Below, in pieces: positions 15,819 through 24,315 of a stretch of 27,614 bases of DNA. The stretch comes from JBKHYG01 sp046565595. Its GTDB lineage: Bacteria; Actinomycetota; AC-67. A program made the translations under genes and the position numbers. Under the pieces are notes generated by a model. The model was not told the origin of the DNA and searched no databases. It saw only the letters and a list, made by a program, of their open reading frames with translations. Location: contig JBKHYG010000002.1 of NCBI GenBank assembly GCA_046565595.1, forward strand, positions 1 to 27,614, in the 5' to 3' direction. Each line of letters opens with the position of its first letter. Within the stretch, counting starts at the first letter, position 1.

Positions 15819-17290
15819 CTGACACCTCCAGCAAGTGGAAGCGACGACGGTCCGCGGGCTGCCTCGTAGGCGGCCGCTGCCTGGAACATCTTCGGTTCAC
15901 TCAGCGGCGGCCCCAGAAGCTGGAGACCGACCGGGAGACCATCCTCGGCAGAAACTCCGCAAGGGACCGAGATGGCTGCCGCGCCCGCCAGGTTGGTCGG
16001 GATCGTGTACACATCCGACAGGTACATAGCGAGAGGATCCTCGGCTCGTTCACCGATCCCGAAGGCGGTGGTCGGGGATGTGGGACCGACCAGCAGATCG
16101 AATTCCTGATAGGCCTTCTCGAAGTCTCGGATGACCAGCGTCCGGACCTGTTGGGCCTTGCCGTAGTAAGCGTCGTAGTACCCCGCGGAGAGGGCGTAGG
16201 TGCCAAGCATGATGCGCCGCTTGACCTCGTCGCCGAACCCCTGGTTCCTGGTCTTGATGTTCATCTCGACGATGTCTCTGGCGCCTTCGGCGCGATGACC
16301 GAACCGGACGCCGTCGTATCGAGACAGGTTCGAGGAACACTCGGCGGGCGCGATCAGGTAGTAGGCGCCGAGGGCGTACCGGAAGGAGGGGAGGCTGACC
16401 TCTCCGATCTTGGCTCCGAGGCTTTCCAGCACTCCGATGGCCTGCTCCACGCGCTCCTTCACGCCTGCTTGCAGACCTTCACCTTCGAGCCAGTCGGAGA
16501 CGACCGCGATCCGCATGCCGTCGATCGGTTGACCCAGAGAAGCTGACACCTTGGGCTGCGCATCGGGGATGCTCGTGGCGTCCATCGGGTCGTGGCCGCT
16601 GATCGCGTCCAGCAGCGCTGCAGAATCCGCCACGGTCTGCGAGAAAGGCCCGACCTGATCGAGGCTCGAAGCGAAAGCCAGGAGCCCGTAACGAGAGACG
16701 AGCCCGTAGGTCGGTTTCACGCCCACCACGCCGCACAGAGCAGCAGGCTGGCGGATCGAGCCACCGGTGTCGGTACCAAGCGAGAGCGGCGCGAACCCCG
16801 CGGCTACCGCTGCCGCACTTCCTCCCGACGAACCGCCGGGCACCTTGTCGGTGTCCCACGGATTGCGCGTGACCCCGTAGGCAGAGTTCTCGGTGGAGGA
16901 TCCCATCGCGAACTCGTCCATGTTCGTCTTGCCGACGATCGGGATGAGGTTCTGACGCAACTTCCGCACCACCGTCGCGTCGTAGGGTGGTTCGTAGCCT
17001 TGGAGGATCTTCGAACCGGCGGTGGTGGGAAAGCCATCGACGCAGAGGATGTCCTTCACCGCCAGAGGGACCCCCGCCAAGGCGGGCAGCTCCTCCCCCG
17101 CGCTACGACGCCGGTCGACCTCATCGGCGACGCGTCGCGCGTCGTCATGCATCTTGTGCAGGAAGACCGAGAGTTCCGCGTCATGCGCATCGATGTGGGC
17201 GAGGTGCTGGTCGACGACCTCGCGCGCACTGGTCTCTCCCGTCGCGATAGCAGCAGCGATCGTCTGGGCATCCTTGCCGAGCAGGCTCAT
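15815..17290 (-). CDS. gatA: Asp-tRNA(Asn)/Glu-tRNA(Gln) amidotransferase subunit A (glutaminase)
   Basis: GatA releases ammonia from glutamine and passes it through a tunnel to GatB. The 491-residue protein is an amidase-signature enzyme with its Ser-cisSer-Lys triad at K79 (LAVKDIL), S154 (PGGSSGGSAAA) and S178 (GTDTGGSIRQPA). The spacing and numbering agree with characterised GatA. The ATG has GAGGAGG upstream and overlaps the gatC stop by four bases (17287-17290); its own stop overlaps gatB. No irregularity was seen. Confidence 0.98.
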   Translation of the reverse strand: MSLLGKDAQTIAAAIATGETSAREVVDQHLAHIDAHDAELSVFLHKMHDDARRVADEVDRRRSAGEELPALAGVPLAVKDILCVDGFPTTAGSKILQGYEPPYDATVVRKLRQNLIPIVGKTNMDEFAMGSSTENSAYGVTRNPWDTDKVPGGSSGGSAAAVAAGFAPLSLGTDTGGSIRQPAALCGVVGVKPTYGLVSRYGLLAFASSLDQVGPFSQTVADSAALLDAISGHDPMDATSIPDAQPKVSASLGQPIDGMRIAVVSDWLEGEGLQAGVKERVEQAIGVLESLGAKIGEVSLPSFRYALGAYYLIAPAECSSNLSRYDGVRFGHRAEGARDIVEMNIKTRNQGFGDEVKRRIMLGTYALSAGYYDAYYGKAQQVRTLVIRDFEKAYQEFDLLVGPTSPTTAFGIGERAEDPLAMYLSDVYTIPTNLAGAAAISVPCGVSAEDGLPVGLQLLGPPLSEPKMFQAAAAYEAARGPSSLPLAGGVR

Positions 17291-17583
17291 GACCCCTCCT
17301 CGAGGATGCGAGGAACCTTGAACCGGTCCTGCTCGACCGCAGGCGCGGTCGAGAGAGCCTTGGCCTGCGGAAGCGACTCCCCTACGGCGTCTTCGCGGAA
17401 GATGTTGACCAAGGGCAGCGGATGAGCCGTGGGAGGAACATCTTCGGTGACCAGGTCCGACACCTGCTCTGCGTAGGCCAGGATCTGCTGGAGTTGAGCC
17501 GTGAATCGCTCGAGCTCGCCTTCGGAGAAAGACAGCCGAGCGAGGCGCGCAACATGGGAGACATCGTCGCGGGAGATGGACAT
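17287..17583 (-). CDS. gatC: Asp-tRNA(Asn)/Glu-tRNA(Gln) amidotransferase subunit C
   Basis: GatC is the small subunit that wraps around and stabilises the GatA-GatB interface. The 98-residue protein shows the family pattern ISRDDVSHVARLARLSFSE near the N-terminus, a central LQQILAYAEQVSDL helix, and a C-terminal region with the usual RED-like element (FREDAV) and FKVPRIL. It begins 45 bases after ligA and overlaps gatA. Unlike its neighbours it has no Shine-Dalgarno in front of the ATG; instead TATCCT lies eight bases upstream (see the promoter entry), so a leaderless transcript is possible. Confidence 0.95.
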   Translation of the reverse strand: MSISRDDVSHVARLARLSFSEGELERFTAQLQQILAYAEQVSDLVTEDVPPTAHPLPLVNIFREDAVGESLPQAKALSTAPAVEQDRFKVPRILEEGS

Positions 17584-17591
17584 GGCGGCGC

Positions 17592-17597
17592 AGGATA
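17592..17597 (-). promoter_or_regulatory. Candidate internal leaderless promoter (-10) for gatCAB
   Basis: On the minus strand TATCCT fits TAnnnT and ends eight bases before the gatC ATG. The gap between contains no Shine-Dalgarno (GCGCCGCC). No convincing -35 was found. An internal start here would let gatCAB be expressed apart from ligA. Confidence 0.4.
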
Positions 17598-17628
17598 GCG
17601 GCCTGAACGCTCCTCTAAGGCCACACTT

Positions 17629-19653
17629 CTAGGGGCCCTCTCCCAGCAAGCCCAACAAGCCGGCCTCGTCCACGATCGGTATCCCCAAGGACTCGGCTTT
17701 GGAGAGTTTCGAGCCGGCGTCTGAGCCTGCAACGACCAGATCCGTCTTGGAGCTGACCGACCCTTTGATGGTGCCGCCGGCAGCCTCGATCCTCGCACTC
17801 GCCTCGTCTCGGGTGAGGTTTGGAAGCGTCCCCGTCAATACGATGCTCATGCCCTTCAACGGACCCTCGGAACCCGGCATCGCGACACCGCCCTGCGTGG
17901 TGAGGCCGAGTTCTTCGAGTTCGTCAAGCAGGCGCGCCATCTCGGGCTCGGCCAAGGCTGCGGTGACGGCATGAGCGATGACCGGACCGATGCCATCGAT
18001 CGAGGCGAGGGTCTGTTCGTCGGCCTCGCGGAGCTCGCGCAGTGAGTTGAACCTGCCCATCAGCAGCTTCGCCACGCTCGGACCCACATGCTTGATCCCG
18101 AGCGCGGTCAGCAGACGAACCGGACCCCGATCCTTGGAGGCTTCGATCGCGGCCAACAGGTTCTTGACCCGCTGCCCCGCCGTCCTTGCGCCGCCCTTGC
18201 CGACCTTGCCCAGCGGGTCGAGGAGCGAGCGTTCATCTAGGCGATAGAGGTCGGCTGCATCCCGGACCTGTCCGCCCTCGATGAGTAACTCGAGGGTCTC
18301 ATATCCGAGTCCTTCGATATCCATGCCGCCCCTGCCCGCGAAATGTGCCAGCCGCTCGAGCCTCTGGGACGGGCACGCTGGATTCACGCAATAGGTGGCG
18401 GCGTCTCCCTCTTCGCGTACCAGGCGTTCTCCGCACGCGGGACAGTTGGTGGGGAAGCGCCACGGCTTGGATCCCTTGGGGCGTTTGACCTTCCCGACGA
18501 CCTCGGGGATCACATCCCCTGCACGGCGAACAAGGACCGTGTCGCCTGGCCGCACATCTCTGCGCTCCAGATCATCGCGGTTGTGCAAGGTCGCCGTGGT
18601 GACGGTCACGCCGCCCACGAAGACCGGCTCGAGTATCGCGAAGGGCGTCACCTGACCGGTCCTTCCCACATGGACACCGATGTCCTTCAGCAGGGTCTCG
18701 CGTTCCTCCGGAGGGTATTTGAAGGCGATCGCCCAGCGTGGCGACTTCGATGTTGAGCCGAGCTCGTCCTGCTTGGCACGCTCGTCGACCTTAACTACCA
18801 CGCCGTCGATCTCGAACTCCAGATCGTGACGGTGCTCACCCCAATGATCGATGAAGCCACACACGCCGTCCAGGTCTTCGAAGGATCGCGTCTGCTCCGA
18901 GACTCGGAGGCCTGCGCTCGCCAACCACTCCAAGGTCTCGGCATGAGACCGATGCCACGGGCCCGCACCGTCGACCGCACCAGATCCGTGCACGAGATAG
19001 GTGAGCGGACGGGCAGCCGTCGCCTTCGGATCCTTCTGACGCAGGCTGCCCGCAGCCGTATTGCGGGGGTTCGCATAGGTCGGTTTGCCTTCTGAGGCGA
19101 GACGCTGGTTCAGTTCGGCGAAATCCGCGGTCGGGATGTAGATCTCTCCGCGTACCTCGATGACAGATGGTGGCTTCCGGGTCTTCAGCCGCTGAGGCCA
19201 GCCTTGGATGGTCGCGATGTTCGCGGTCACATCCTCGCCGATCTCGCCATCACCGCGGGTCGCGCCCCGCTCATAGACACCGTCACGGAAGACGGCGGCG
19301 AAAGCGACCCCGTCCATCTTCAGTTCACAGGTGAACCGGACCTCTCCGACGGCGCGCTTGATCCGGTCCGCCCACGCTTCCAGCTCGCCGCGATCGAATG
19401 CGTTATCGAGTGACAACATCCGTTCGAGATGAGGTGCGGGCGCGAACCCGCCCGACGGCGGCGCACCAACGGTCTTGGTCGGGGAATCCATCGAGGAGAG
19501 CTCGGGATGCAGAGCCTCGAGTCGCTTGAGCTCGTTGACCAGTTGGTCATACTCCGCATCAGGTATCTCCGGGGTGTCCTCACCGTGATAGAGCTGATCG
19601 TGGCGTCGGATCTCGTGTCGGAGCCACTCGATACGGTCGGCGGGGTCGGTCAC
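17629..19653 (-). CDS. ligA: NAD+-dependent DNA ligase
   Basis: LigA seals nicks in duplex DNA during replication and repair, using NAD+ as AMP donor. The 674-residue protein has all family parts in order: the N-terminal Ia domain (about 1-70, with the YHGEDTPEIPDAEYD NMN-binding motif), adenylation domain with nucleophile K112 in KMDG (112-115), OB fold (about 320-400), a zinc finger with Cys 404, 407, 422 and 427, the helix-hairpin-helix region (about 430-585), and a C-terminal BRCT domain (about 595-674). The GTG at 19653 overlaps the stop of the small basic-protein gene (GTGA, 19650-19653); no strong Shine-Dalgarno is seen, so translation is probably coupled. Confidence 0.98.
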   Translation of the reverse strand: MTDPADRIEWLRHEIRRHDQLYHGEDTPEIPDAEYDQLVNELKRLEALHPELSSMDSPTKTVGAPPSGGFAPAPHLERMLSLDNAFDRGELEAWADRIKRAVGEVRFTCELKMDGVAFAAVFRDGVYERGATRGDGEIGEDVTANIATIQGWPQRLKTRKPPSVIEVRGEIYIPTADFAELNQRLASEGKPTYANPRNTAAGSLRQKDPKATAARPLTYLVHGSGAVDGAGPWHRSHAETLEWLASAGLRVSEQTRSFEDLDGVCGFIDHWGEHRHDLEFEIDGVVVKVDERAKQDELGSTSKSPRWAIAFKYPPEERETLLKDIGVHVGRTGQVTPFAILEPVFVGGVTVTTATLHNRDDLERRDVRPGDTVLVRRAGDVIPEVVGKVKRPKGSKPWRFPTNCPACGERLVREEGDAATYCVNPACPSQRLERLAHFAGRGGMDIEGLGYETLELLIEGGQVRDAADLYRLDERSLLDPLGKVGKGGARTAGQRVKNLLAAIEASKDRGPVRLLTALGIKHVGPSVAKLLMGRFNSLRELREADEQTLASIDGIGPVIAHAVTAALAEPEMARLLDELEELGLTTQGGVAMPGSEGPLKGMSIVLTGTLPNLTRDEASARIEAAGGTIKGSVSSKTDLVVAGSDAGSKLSKAESLGIPIVDEAGLLGLLGEGP

Positions 19654-19889
19654 TTCGAGCGTCGGGTCGCCTTCTTCGAGGCCGGCTTCTTGGTGGAAGC
19701 CTTGCGGGCAGCAGGCTTCTTGGCTGGGGTCGCGTCGTCCTTGGCCTTGAGCCGTCCGGTGGCTCGCAGCAGGTTCGTCAGATCCTCGCGCAGCGCCTCG
19801 ATCACCTCATCGGCGTCGGCGTGCTCACTGCGCACCGCGATGGAGAAGCGTCGGATCGTCTCGAGATCTGGCAGGCGTACTGAGGCCAC
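19650..19889 (-). CDS. Small basic protein with a lysine/alanine-rich tail, upstream of ligA
   Basis: I do not recognise this 79-residue protein. Residues 1-50 look like a short helical domain (LPDLETIRRFSIAVRSE, then DEVIEALREDLTNLLRATG). Residues 55-79 are almost only Lys, Ala, Pro, Arg, Ser and Thr, with AKKPA, TKKPA and SKKAT units as in the tails of histone H1-like and actinobacterial HU proteins, which bind DNA or RNA non-specifically. The GTG at 19889 is chosen because GGAGGG (19897-19902) lies seven bases upstream; longer readings run into mnmA. The stop overlaps the ligA start by four bases. A DNA-binding role is inferred from the tail and the neighbour only. It is short, but the good ribosome site and coupled stop argue that it is real. 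Confidence 0.7.
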   Translation of the reverse strand: MASVRLPDLETIRRFSIAVRSEHADADEVIEALREDLTNLLRATGRLKAKDDATPAKKPAARKASTKKPASKKATRRSK

Positions 19890-19896
19890 AGGGGTT

Positions 19897-19902
19897 CCCT
19901 CC
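19897..19902 (-). promoter_or_regulatory. Ribosome binding site of the small basic protein
   Basis: GGAGGG lies seven bases before the GTG at 19889, in the 41-base gap after mnmA. It decides the start and is the strongest single sign that the short reading frame is translated. Confidence 0.6.
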
Positions 19903-19930
19903 GGTCGTGTCACGAAGGATGATATGCCGC

Positions 19931-21001
19931 TCAGGAGGCAGGGCCGTCGATGGTCGCCCCAGCGACGACCTCGTCCCCGTCGTAGCAGGCCACTAGCTGC
20001 CCAGCGGAGACGCCCTTCAGGGAGTCCTCCAACTCGATCTCGAGCCGCCCTTCTTCGGAGATGGTCCAAGCGGCGACGGCCGCGATGCCGCCATGTGCGC
20101 GCACCTGGATCTGATCGAATCCCCGAGGCTCCCCCGATGTCCAGACCGGGTCGCGAGCGACGATCCGGCGCCGGGTCAGCAGGTTCGGTGGACCGACGGT
20201 GACGGTGGCGGTCGCTGGGTCGAGTTCGAGGACATGCAGTCGCTCGTGCGATCCGACGCCGAGACCTCGCCTCTGGCCGATCGTGAAGCGATGAACCCCG
20301 CCATGCTCGCCGAGTTCGTTGCCCGCAGGATCCACGATCCGACCGGGCCTCGGGCCTCCCAACGAGCGCTCTACGAAACCAGCGGTATCGCCATCGGGGA
20401 TGAAGCAGATGTCGTAACTCTCCGGCTTGTTGGCTGTCCGCAGACCTGCTCTCTCAGCGATCTTGCGGGTCTCGGACTTGACCATGTCTCCGAGCGGGAA
20501 CCAGGCCATCTGCAGCTGCTCCTTGGTGGTTCGTGCGAGCACATATGACTGGTCCTTGGCGCCGTCGATGCCACGGAACAGGCGTGCAGTGCCACCGTCG
20601 GCGGTCCTGCGCGCATAGTGACCGGTGGCGACCGCGTCGAAGCCCAACTGGGCCGCTCGCTCCAGGAGGGCACCGAACTTGATCTGCTCATTGCACCGGA
20701 CGCAAGGGTTGGGTGTCTCGCCACGCTCGTAACTCGATACGAGATCGTCCACGACCCGCTCTGCGAACAGTCCTTTGAATGACCACGCGTAGAAGGGGAT
20801 ATCGAGGACCTGCGCCACCCGTCGTGCATCGTCGGCGTCGGTCAGGCCGCAGCAGCCGTGCACCCTCCCGTCAGCGGCTTCGCCGTGAGCATCGGCCAGT
20901 CGAAGATGGATGCCGGTCACATCGTGACCTGCCTCCACCATCAGCGCCGCGACCGCAGAAGAGTCGACACCTCCGCTCATCGCCACGACGACCTTGCTCA
21001 C
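19931..21001 (-). CDS. mnmA: tRNA-specific 2-thiouridylase
   Basis: MnmA puts sulfur on uridine 34 of the Lys, Glu and Gln tRNAs (s2U34), using ATP and a persulfide from a cysteine desulfurase. The 356-residue protein has the PP-loop motif MSGGVDSS at residues 8-15. The two catalytic cysteines fit C100 (TPNPCVRCN) and C199 (ESYDICFIP), and ATGHYAR and KDQSYVLA are also family hallmarks. The start is the GTG at 21001, which overlaps the stop of the cysteine desulfurase (GTGA, 20998-21001). The frame is open further upstream but only through the desulfurase gene, in another frame. A GAGAGG lies upstream at a usable distance. The neighbouring desulfurase is the likely sulfur donor. Confidence 0.97.
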   Translation of the reverse strand: MSKVVVAMSGGVDSSAVAALMVEAGHDVTGIHLRLADAHGEAADGRVHGCCGLTDADDARRVAQVLDIPFYAWSFKGLFAERVVDDLVSSYERGETPNPCVRCNEQIKFGALLERAAQLGFDAVATGHYARRTADGGTARLFRGIDGAKDQSYVLARTTKEQLQMAWFPLGDMVKSETRKIAERAGLRTANKPESYDICFIPDGDTAGFVERSLGGPRPGRIVDPAGNELGEHGGVHRFTIGQRRGLGVGSHERLHVLELDPATATVTVGPPNLLTRRRIVARDPVWTSGEPRGFDQIQVRAHGGIAAVAAWTISEEGRLEIELEDSLKGVSAGQLVACYDGDEVVAGATIDGPAS

Positions 21002-22125
21002 GCCGACAGCCTCTCTACGGCCCTGGTGATGATCCGAGCAGCTTCGTCGACCTCGTCTCTGGTCGTTGCACGCCCAAGGGAAAGACGAAGGGCAGATAGT
21101 GCCATCTTGGTGTCGTGGCCCATCGCTAGCAGGACATGGCTGGGCTCGGCCGCCCCGCTCTGGCAGGCAGATCCGCCCGAGGCGGCCAGACCCTCTGAAT
21201 CCAGCAGCAGCAGCAGACTCTGGTTCTCGACCCCTGGGATGCACATGTGCAGATGCCCAGGCAACCGGGGCGCGTCGTGGCCGTTGATGATGAGGCCATC
21301 GATCCTCCCCGACAGCTGCCCTTGCAGGTGATCGCGCAGCGACCTCACGCGTGCCGCTGCCTCGCGGTCAGCAAGGACCTGTTCGAGCGCAGCTCCGAAA
21401 CCGGCGATGCCAGGGGTGTTGAGTGTTCCTGGGCGGATCCCGCGCTCTTGTCCGCCGCCATGCTGGATGGGCTGCGGTCGAGAACCCCTACGCACGATCA
21501 GAGCGCCGACCCCCTTGGGGCCGCCGATCTTGTGAGCGCTGACAGCGATCATGTCGGCTAGACAGCCTCTCAGATCCAGCCAGGCGAGTGCCTGAACCGC
21601 GTCGGTATGCAGCAGCGCGCCAGCGGCATGAGCGATCTCGGCCACACCATCTAGCGGCATGACGACGCCGGTCTCGTTGTTAGCGGCCATGACGGACACG
21701 ACCGATGTCTTGGAGTCCACCAGGTCGGAGAGACGATCGAGATCCACCACGCCTGCACTGGTGACCGGCGCCATCCTGACCTCGAGACCTTCCTCTGAAA
21801 GCGCCGCAGCGGCCTCCAGGACCGCATGGTGCTCGACCGCGCTCACCACGATGGTGGTGCGACCCTGCGGGGCGAGTCGACGCGCCGAACCGAGCAACGC
21901 GATGTTGTCAGCCTCGGTACCGCCGCTGGTGAATATGACCTCTTCAGGTCGAGCCGTGAACGCCTCGGCGATCAACTCGCGGGCGGATTCGATCGCCTTC
22001 CGGGCATCTCTGGCACCCGAGTACAGAGCTGATGGATTAGCGAAACCTTCGGTCAGATGGCGAACGACCGCATCGGTCACCTGAGGCCACACCGGCGCGG
22101 TCGCGGCATGGTCAAGGTAGATCAC
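20998..22125 (-). CDS. iscS: Cysteine desulfurase (IscS/NifS type)
   Basis: This PLP enzyme takes sulfur from cysteine as an enzyme-bound persulfide and gives alanine. The 375-residue protein is a class V aminotransferase fold with the opening MIYLDHAATAP, H100 (VEHHAV) that stacks on PLP, the Schiff-base K199 (SAHKIGGPKG), and the active Cys C321 in GGSACQSG on a short mobile loop. The loop form is that of group I (IscS/NifS) desulfurases. It is placed between the amidase and mnmA with 4-base overlaps on both sides (22122-22125 and 20998-21001), so MnmA is the probable acceptor. No iscU or suf genes are in the window. The start is a GTG. Confidence 0.95.
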   Translation of the reverse strand: MIYLDHAATAPVWPQVTDAVVRHLTEGFANPSALYSGARDARKAIESARELIAEAFTARPEEVIFTSGGTEADNIALLGSARRLAPQGRTTIVVSAVEHHAVLEAAAALSEEGLEVRMAPVTSAGVVDLDRLSDLVDSKTSVVSVMAANNETGVVMPLDGVAEIAHAAGALLHTDAVQALAWLDLRGCLADMIAVSAHKIGGPKGVGALIVRRGSRPQPIQHGGGQERGIRPGTLNTPGIAGFGAALEQVLADREAAARVRSLRDHLQGQLSGRIDGLIINGHDAPRLPGHLHMCIPGVENQSLLLLLDSEGLAASGGSACQSGAAEPSHVLLAMGHDTKMALSALRLSLGRATTRDEVDEAARIITRAVERLSA

Positions 22126-24239
22126 TCGTCCACCGGACCGCCGGGGGGGTACTCGTTCAGCACCGAGGTTGCGACGCTCAGAGCCTCAGCGTCCCTATAG
22201 CCGTAGGCATAGAACAGACGGTTGGACAGGAACCTCCGTCGTGAAGCATCCGAGATGATCCACCGTCGGCCGTCGTTCAGCAGCGTGCCATCGAGCACCT
22301 TGGTCGACCCGGTGACGGGAAGGGTCAGATCCTCAGGCAGCGCGTCCACGACCTCGTTGCTCCTGATGCGTGATCTCACCGCTGTTTCGCTCAGTTCGGA
22401 ACGAGAGTTCGTCCGGATGCGCCAATATCTGGTGGCGCCTTGGTTGCCGAACGAGTCGTAGGTCCGTTCAGCCACGACGGTTCCGGCGGGATGCCGAGTG
22501 GTGCTCGTGATCGGCTGGCCCGGCGTCATGGTCGCGATCTGGTCCGTCGAGACCGGGATCAATGCAGAGTCTCGGAAACCCAGGGTCGTGAAGGTGGCCG
22601 GATCGATCGATCGCAGGAAACCATCGCTACGGATGTATCGAGTTCCATCCGGCCCGAGAAGTAGCGAGCCTTCGCGCACCGCGATCGGCGTACCGAGGCT
22701 GTATCGGCCGCGTTCCTCGGCGCCTACGGATATGGGCGTCCTGCGAGCGAACACCGTTCGCAACGCGAGATCCGAGACCGGACGCGCCGAGCCGCCGTCG
22801 ATCCAGTACACACCCTCTGGATCTTGGAGCAGCGTCCCGTCCAGGTGGTCACTGACGACGAGGAATTCGCCCTCGACAGGCCTGGCGATCCTGCCGCCCG
22901 CGTCGGTACCAGACAGCGTCCATCTATATCGGCCGCTCGGAACCGCTACCCCAGCTACCTTGCCGTCCCATCTGACGCCGTCACCAGCTGGCTGAGCGAT
23001 CCGCCGTCCGGCACCCGTCGCCTCGTGCACGACGACGCCAGCAGCGTCGGTGATCTGGACCTTCCAGTCGACCTCGCGGCTGAACCAGCCGGTCACCTTC
23101 CAGATGTCTTGATCCCCATCGCCATCAGGGGTGAGGATCGAGGTGTTCTGACGCGGCAGGTAGAACTTCGGGTGACCCAGACGGTTCGCCGCTCGACGCA
23201 CCCAGTCGAGGTAACCGTAGGCCTTGTTCCCTGGGCAAACGGTCGAATTGGCGTCCCGGTGACCGATCACGCGCTTGTGTTGGTGGCCGCCGTCACCGAG
23301 TTTCACCAAGCCGACCGGCGGCATCTGATGCAGGTCTGCCTTCCAAGCGACCAGCCTGGCGAGCGCAACCCGGGAAGCCTTCGTCGGGACCGTATCCGCA
23401 TAGTCGCCGAGCAACGCGATCCCCATCGTCCGCGTGTTGTGCGCCCTCGCCTGAGCTCCGATGATCGGCTCGTAGGTGCTGCCATAGCGGCCCTCGAACA
23501 CTCGGCCCCATTTGTCGATCAACAACCCGTACCCGATGTCGCTCCAGCCTCGGGTCTTGGTGTGGTACCGATAGATGCCTCGGATGATCGCTGGTACATC
23601 GGACTTGCTGTAGGAGTTCGTGGTGTCGGTGTGGTGAACGATCAGCCCGTCCAGACGGTCCGACGCGCCCGGCCCCTGCCCGCGCCAGGATTCGTTGGCT
23701 CCCCAACCGCTGCGAGGGATGACCGGCCGCTCAACGGTGATGGCCTCGGCCGACCGAGGGACCGTGAGGGCTCGGAACATCGATCCGAGGATCCGCAGGG
23801 GAGCTACAGCGACGCTCGAGTCGCCCTTGGAGTTGATCGCGTGGATCTTGAGTGGCACTCGGATCGGTTCGGCCGCACGGATAGCGAATACGCGCTCGGT
23901 TCCGAGCCAGAGAGGTTCGCTGAAACTACGAGGCACGGCTCGGGCCGCTTCAGCGCCAGACGGTCCGTGATCCTCTTCGAACTGGAGGTCATACCAGTTG
24001 CCGTTCACTCCGACCTCGAGCCGCGCTTCGCGTCCCACACCCGGCAACGAGACGCTGATCAGGTTGGCCTTCCACGGCAGTTGGACGAGCTTGGTGTCGG
24101 TGCCGTTCAGTGTCAGCGGGATGGTCGCGCTGACGGTTCCAGGCACGGCCGACGCCGGTTGCACCTGGATGCCGAGGGTGGCGAAGAACACGGCTGGGAT
24201 GACCAGCCGAGCCTTGCGAGAGTGAGCGCGATGTTCCAT
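22122..24239 (-). CDS. Secreted N-acetylmuramoyl-L-alanine amidase (PGRP/Amidase_2) with Ig-like domain and C-terminal repeats
   Basis: The 705-residue protein begins with a signal peptide (MEHRAHSRKAR, a hydrophobic stretch, then ASA near residue 31), so it acts on the cell wall. The amidase domain spans about 173-350: SGWGANESWRG, the zinc ligands H202 (IVHHTDTT), H327 and C335 (GHRDANSTVCPG). It cuts the bond between muramic acid and the stem peptide. A FlgD-type Ig domain follows (about 368-463, starting TPDGDGDQD). The last 240 residues hold repeats beginning DGTLL or similar at about 467, 523 and 650, with a diverged copy near 585. The ATG at 24239 has no clear Shine-Dalgarno; an in-frame GTG at 24296 is an alternative. 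It overlaps the cysteine desulfurase gene by four bases, which is odd for an exported wall enzyme. Confidence 0.9.
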   Translation of the reverse strand: MEHRAHSRKARLVIPAVFFATLGIQVQPASAVPGTVSATIPLTLNGTDTKLVQLPWKANLISVSLPGVGREARLEVGVNGNWYDLQFEEDHGPSGAEAARAVPRSFSEPLWLGTERVFAIRAAEPIRVPLKIHAINSKGDSSVAVAPLRILGSMFRALTVPRSAEAITVERPVIPRSGWGANESWRGQGPGASDRLDGLIVHHTDTTNSYSKSDVPAIIRGIYRYHTKTRGWSDIGYGLLIDKWGRVFEGRYGSTYEPIIGAQARAHNTRTMGIALLGDYADTVPTKASRVALARLVAWKADLHQMPPVGLVKLGDGGHQHKRVIGHRDANSTVCPGNKAYGYLDWVRRAANRLGHPKFYLPRQNTSILTPDGDGDQDIWKVTGWFSREVDWKVQITDAAGVVVHEATGAGRRIAQPAGDGVRWDGKVAGVAVPSGRYRWTLSGTDAGGRIARPVEGEFLVVSDHLDGTLLQDPEGVYWIDGGSARPVSDLALRTVFARRTPISVGAEERGRYSLGTPIAVREGSLLLGPDGTRYIRSDGFLRSIDPATFTTLGFRDSALIPVSTDQIATMTPGQPITSTTRHPAGTVVAERTYDSFGNQGATRYWRIRTNSRSELSETAVRSRIRSNEVVDALPEDLTLPVTGSTKVLDGTLLNDGRRWIISDASRRRFLSNRLFYAYGYRDAEALSVATSVLNEYPPGGPVDE

Positions 24240-24315
24240 CAGGGAAGAGGATCGAAGAGGGTTTCTATCAGAGTGTCGGCCGTGTTTCAGCCTCACCGCG
24301 CTGACCTGCGTACCT

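Noticed and set aside
19931..21244. A longer mnmA start at 21244
   Set aside because: It would run 81 codons through the cysteine desulfurase gene. The GTG at 21001 gives the normal MnmA N-terminus just before the PP-loop.
24240..24315. Own promoter for the amidase gene
   Set aside because: The gap was read on the minus strand; GATAGAAA and GATCCT are only weak -10 matches and no -35 pairs with them. I could not support a promoter.
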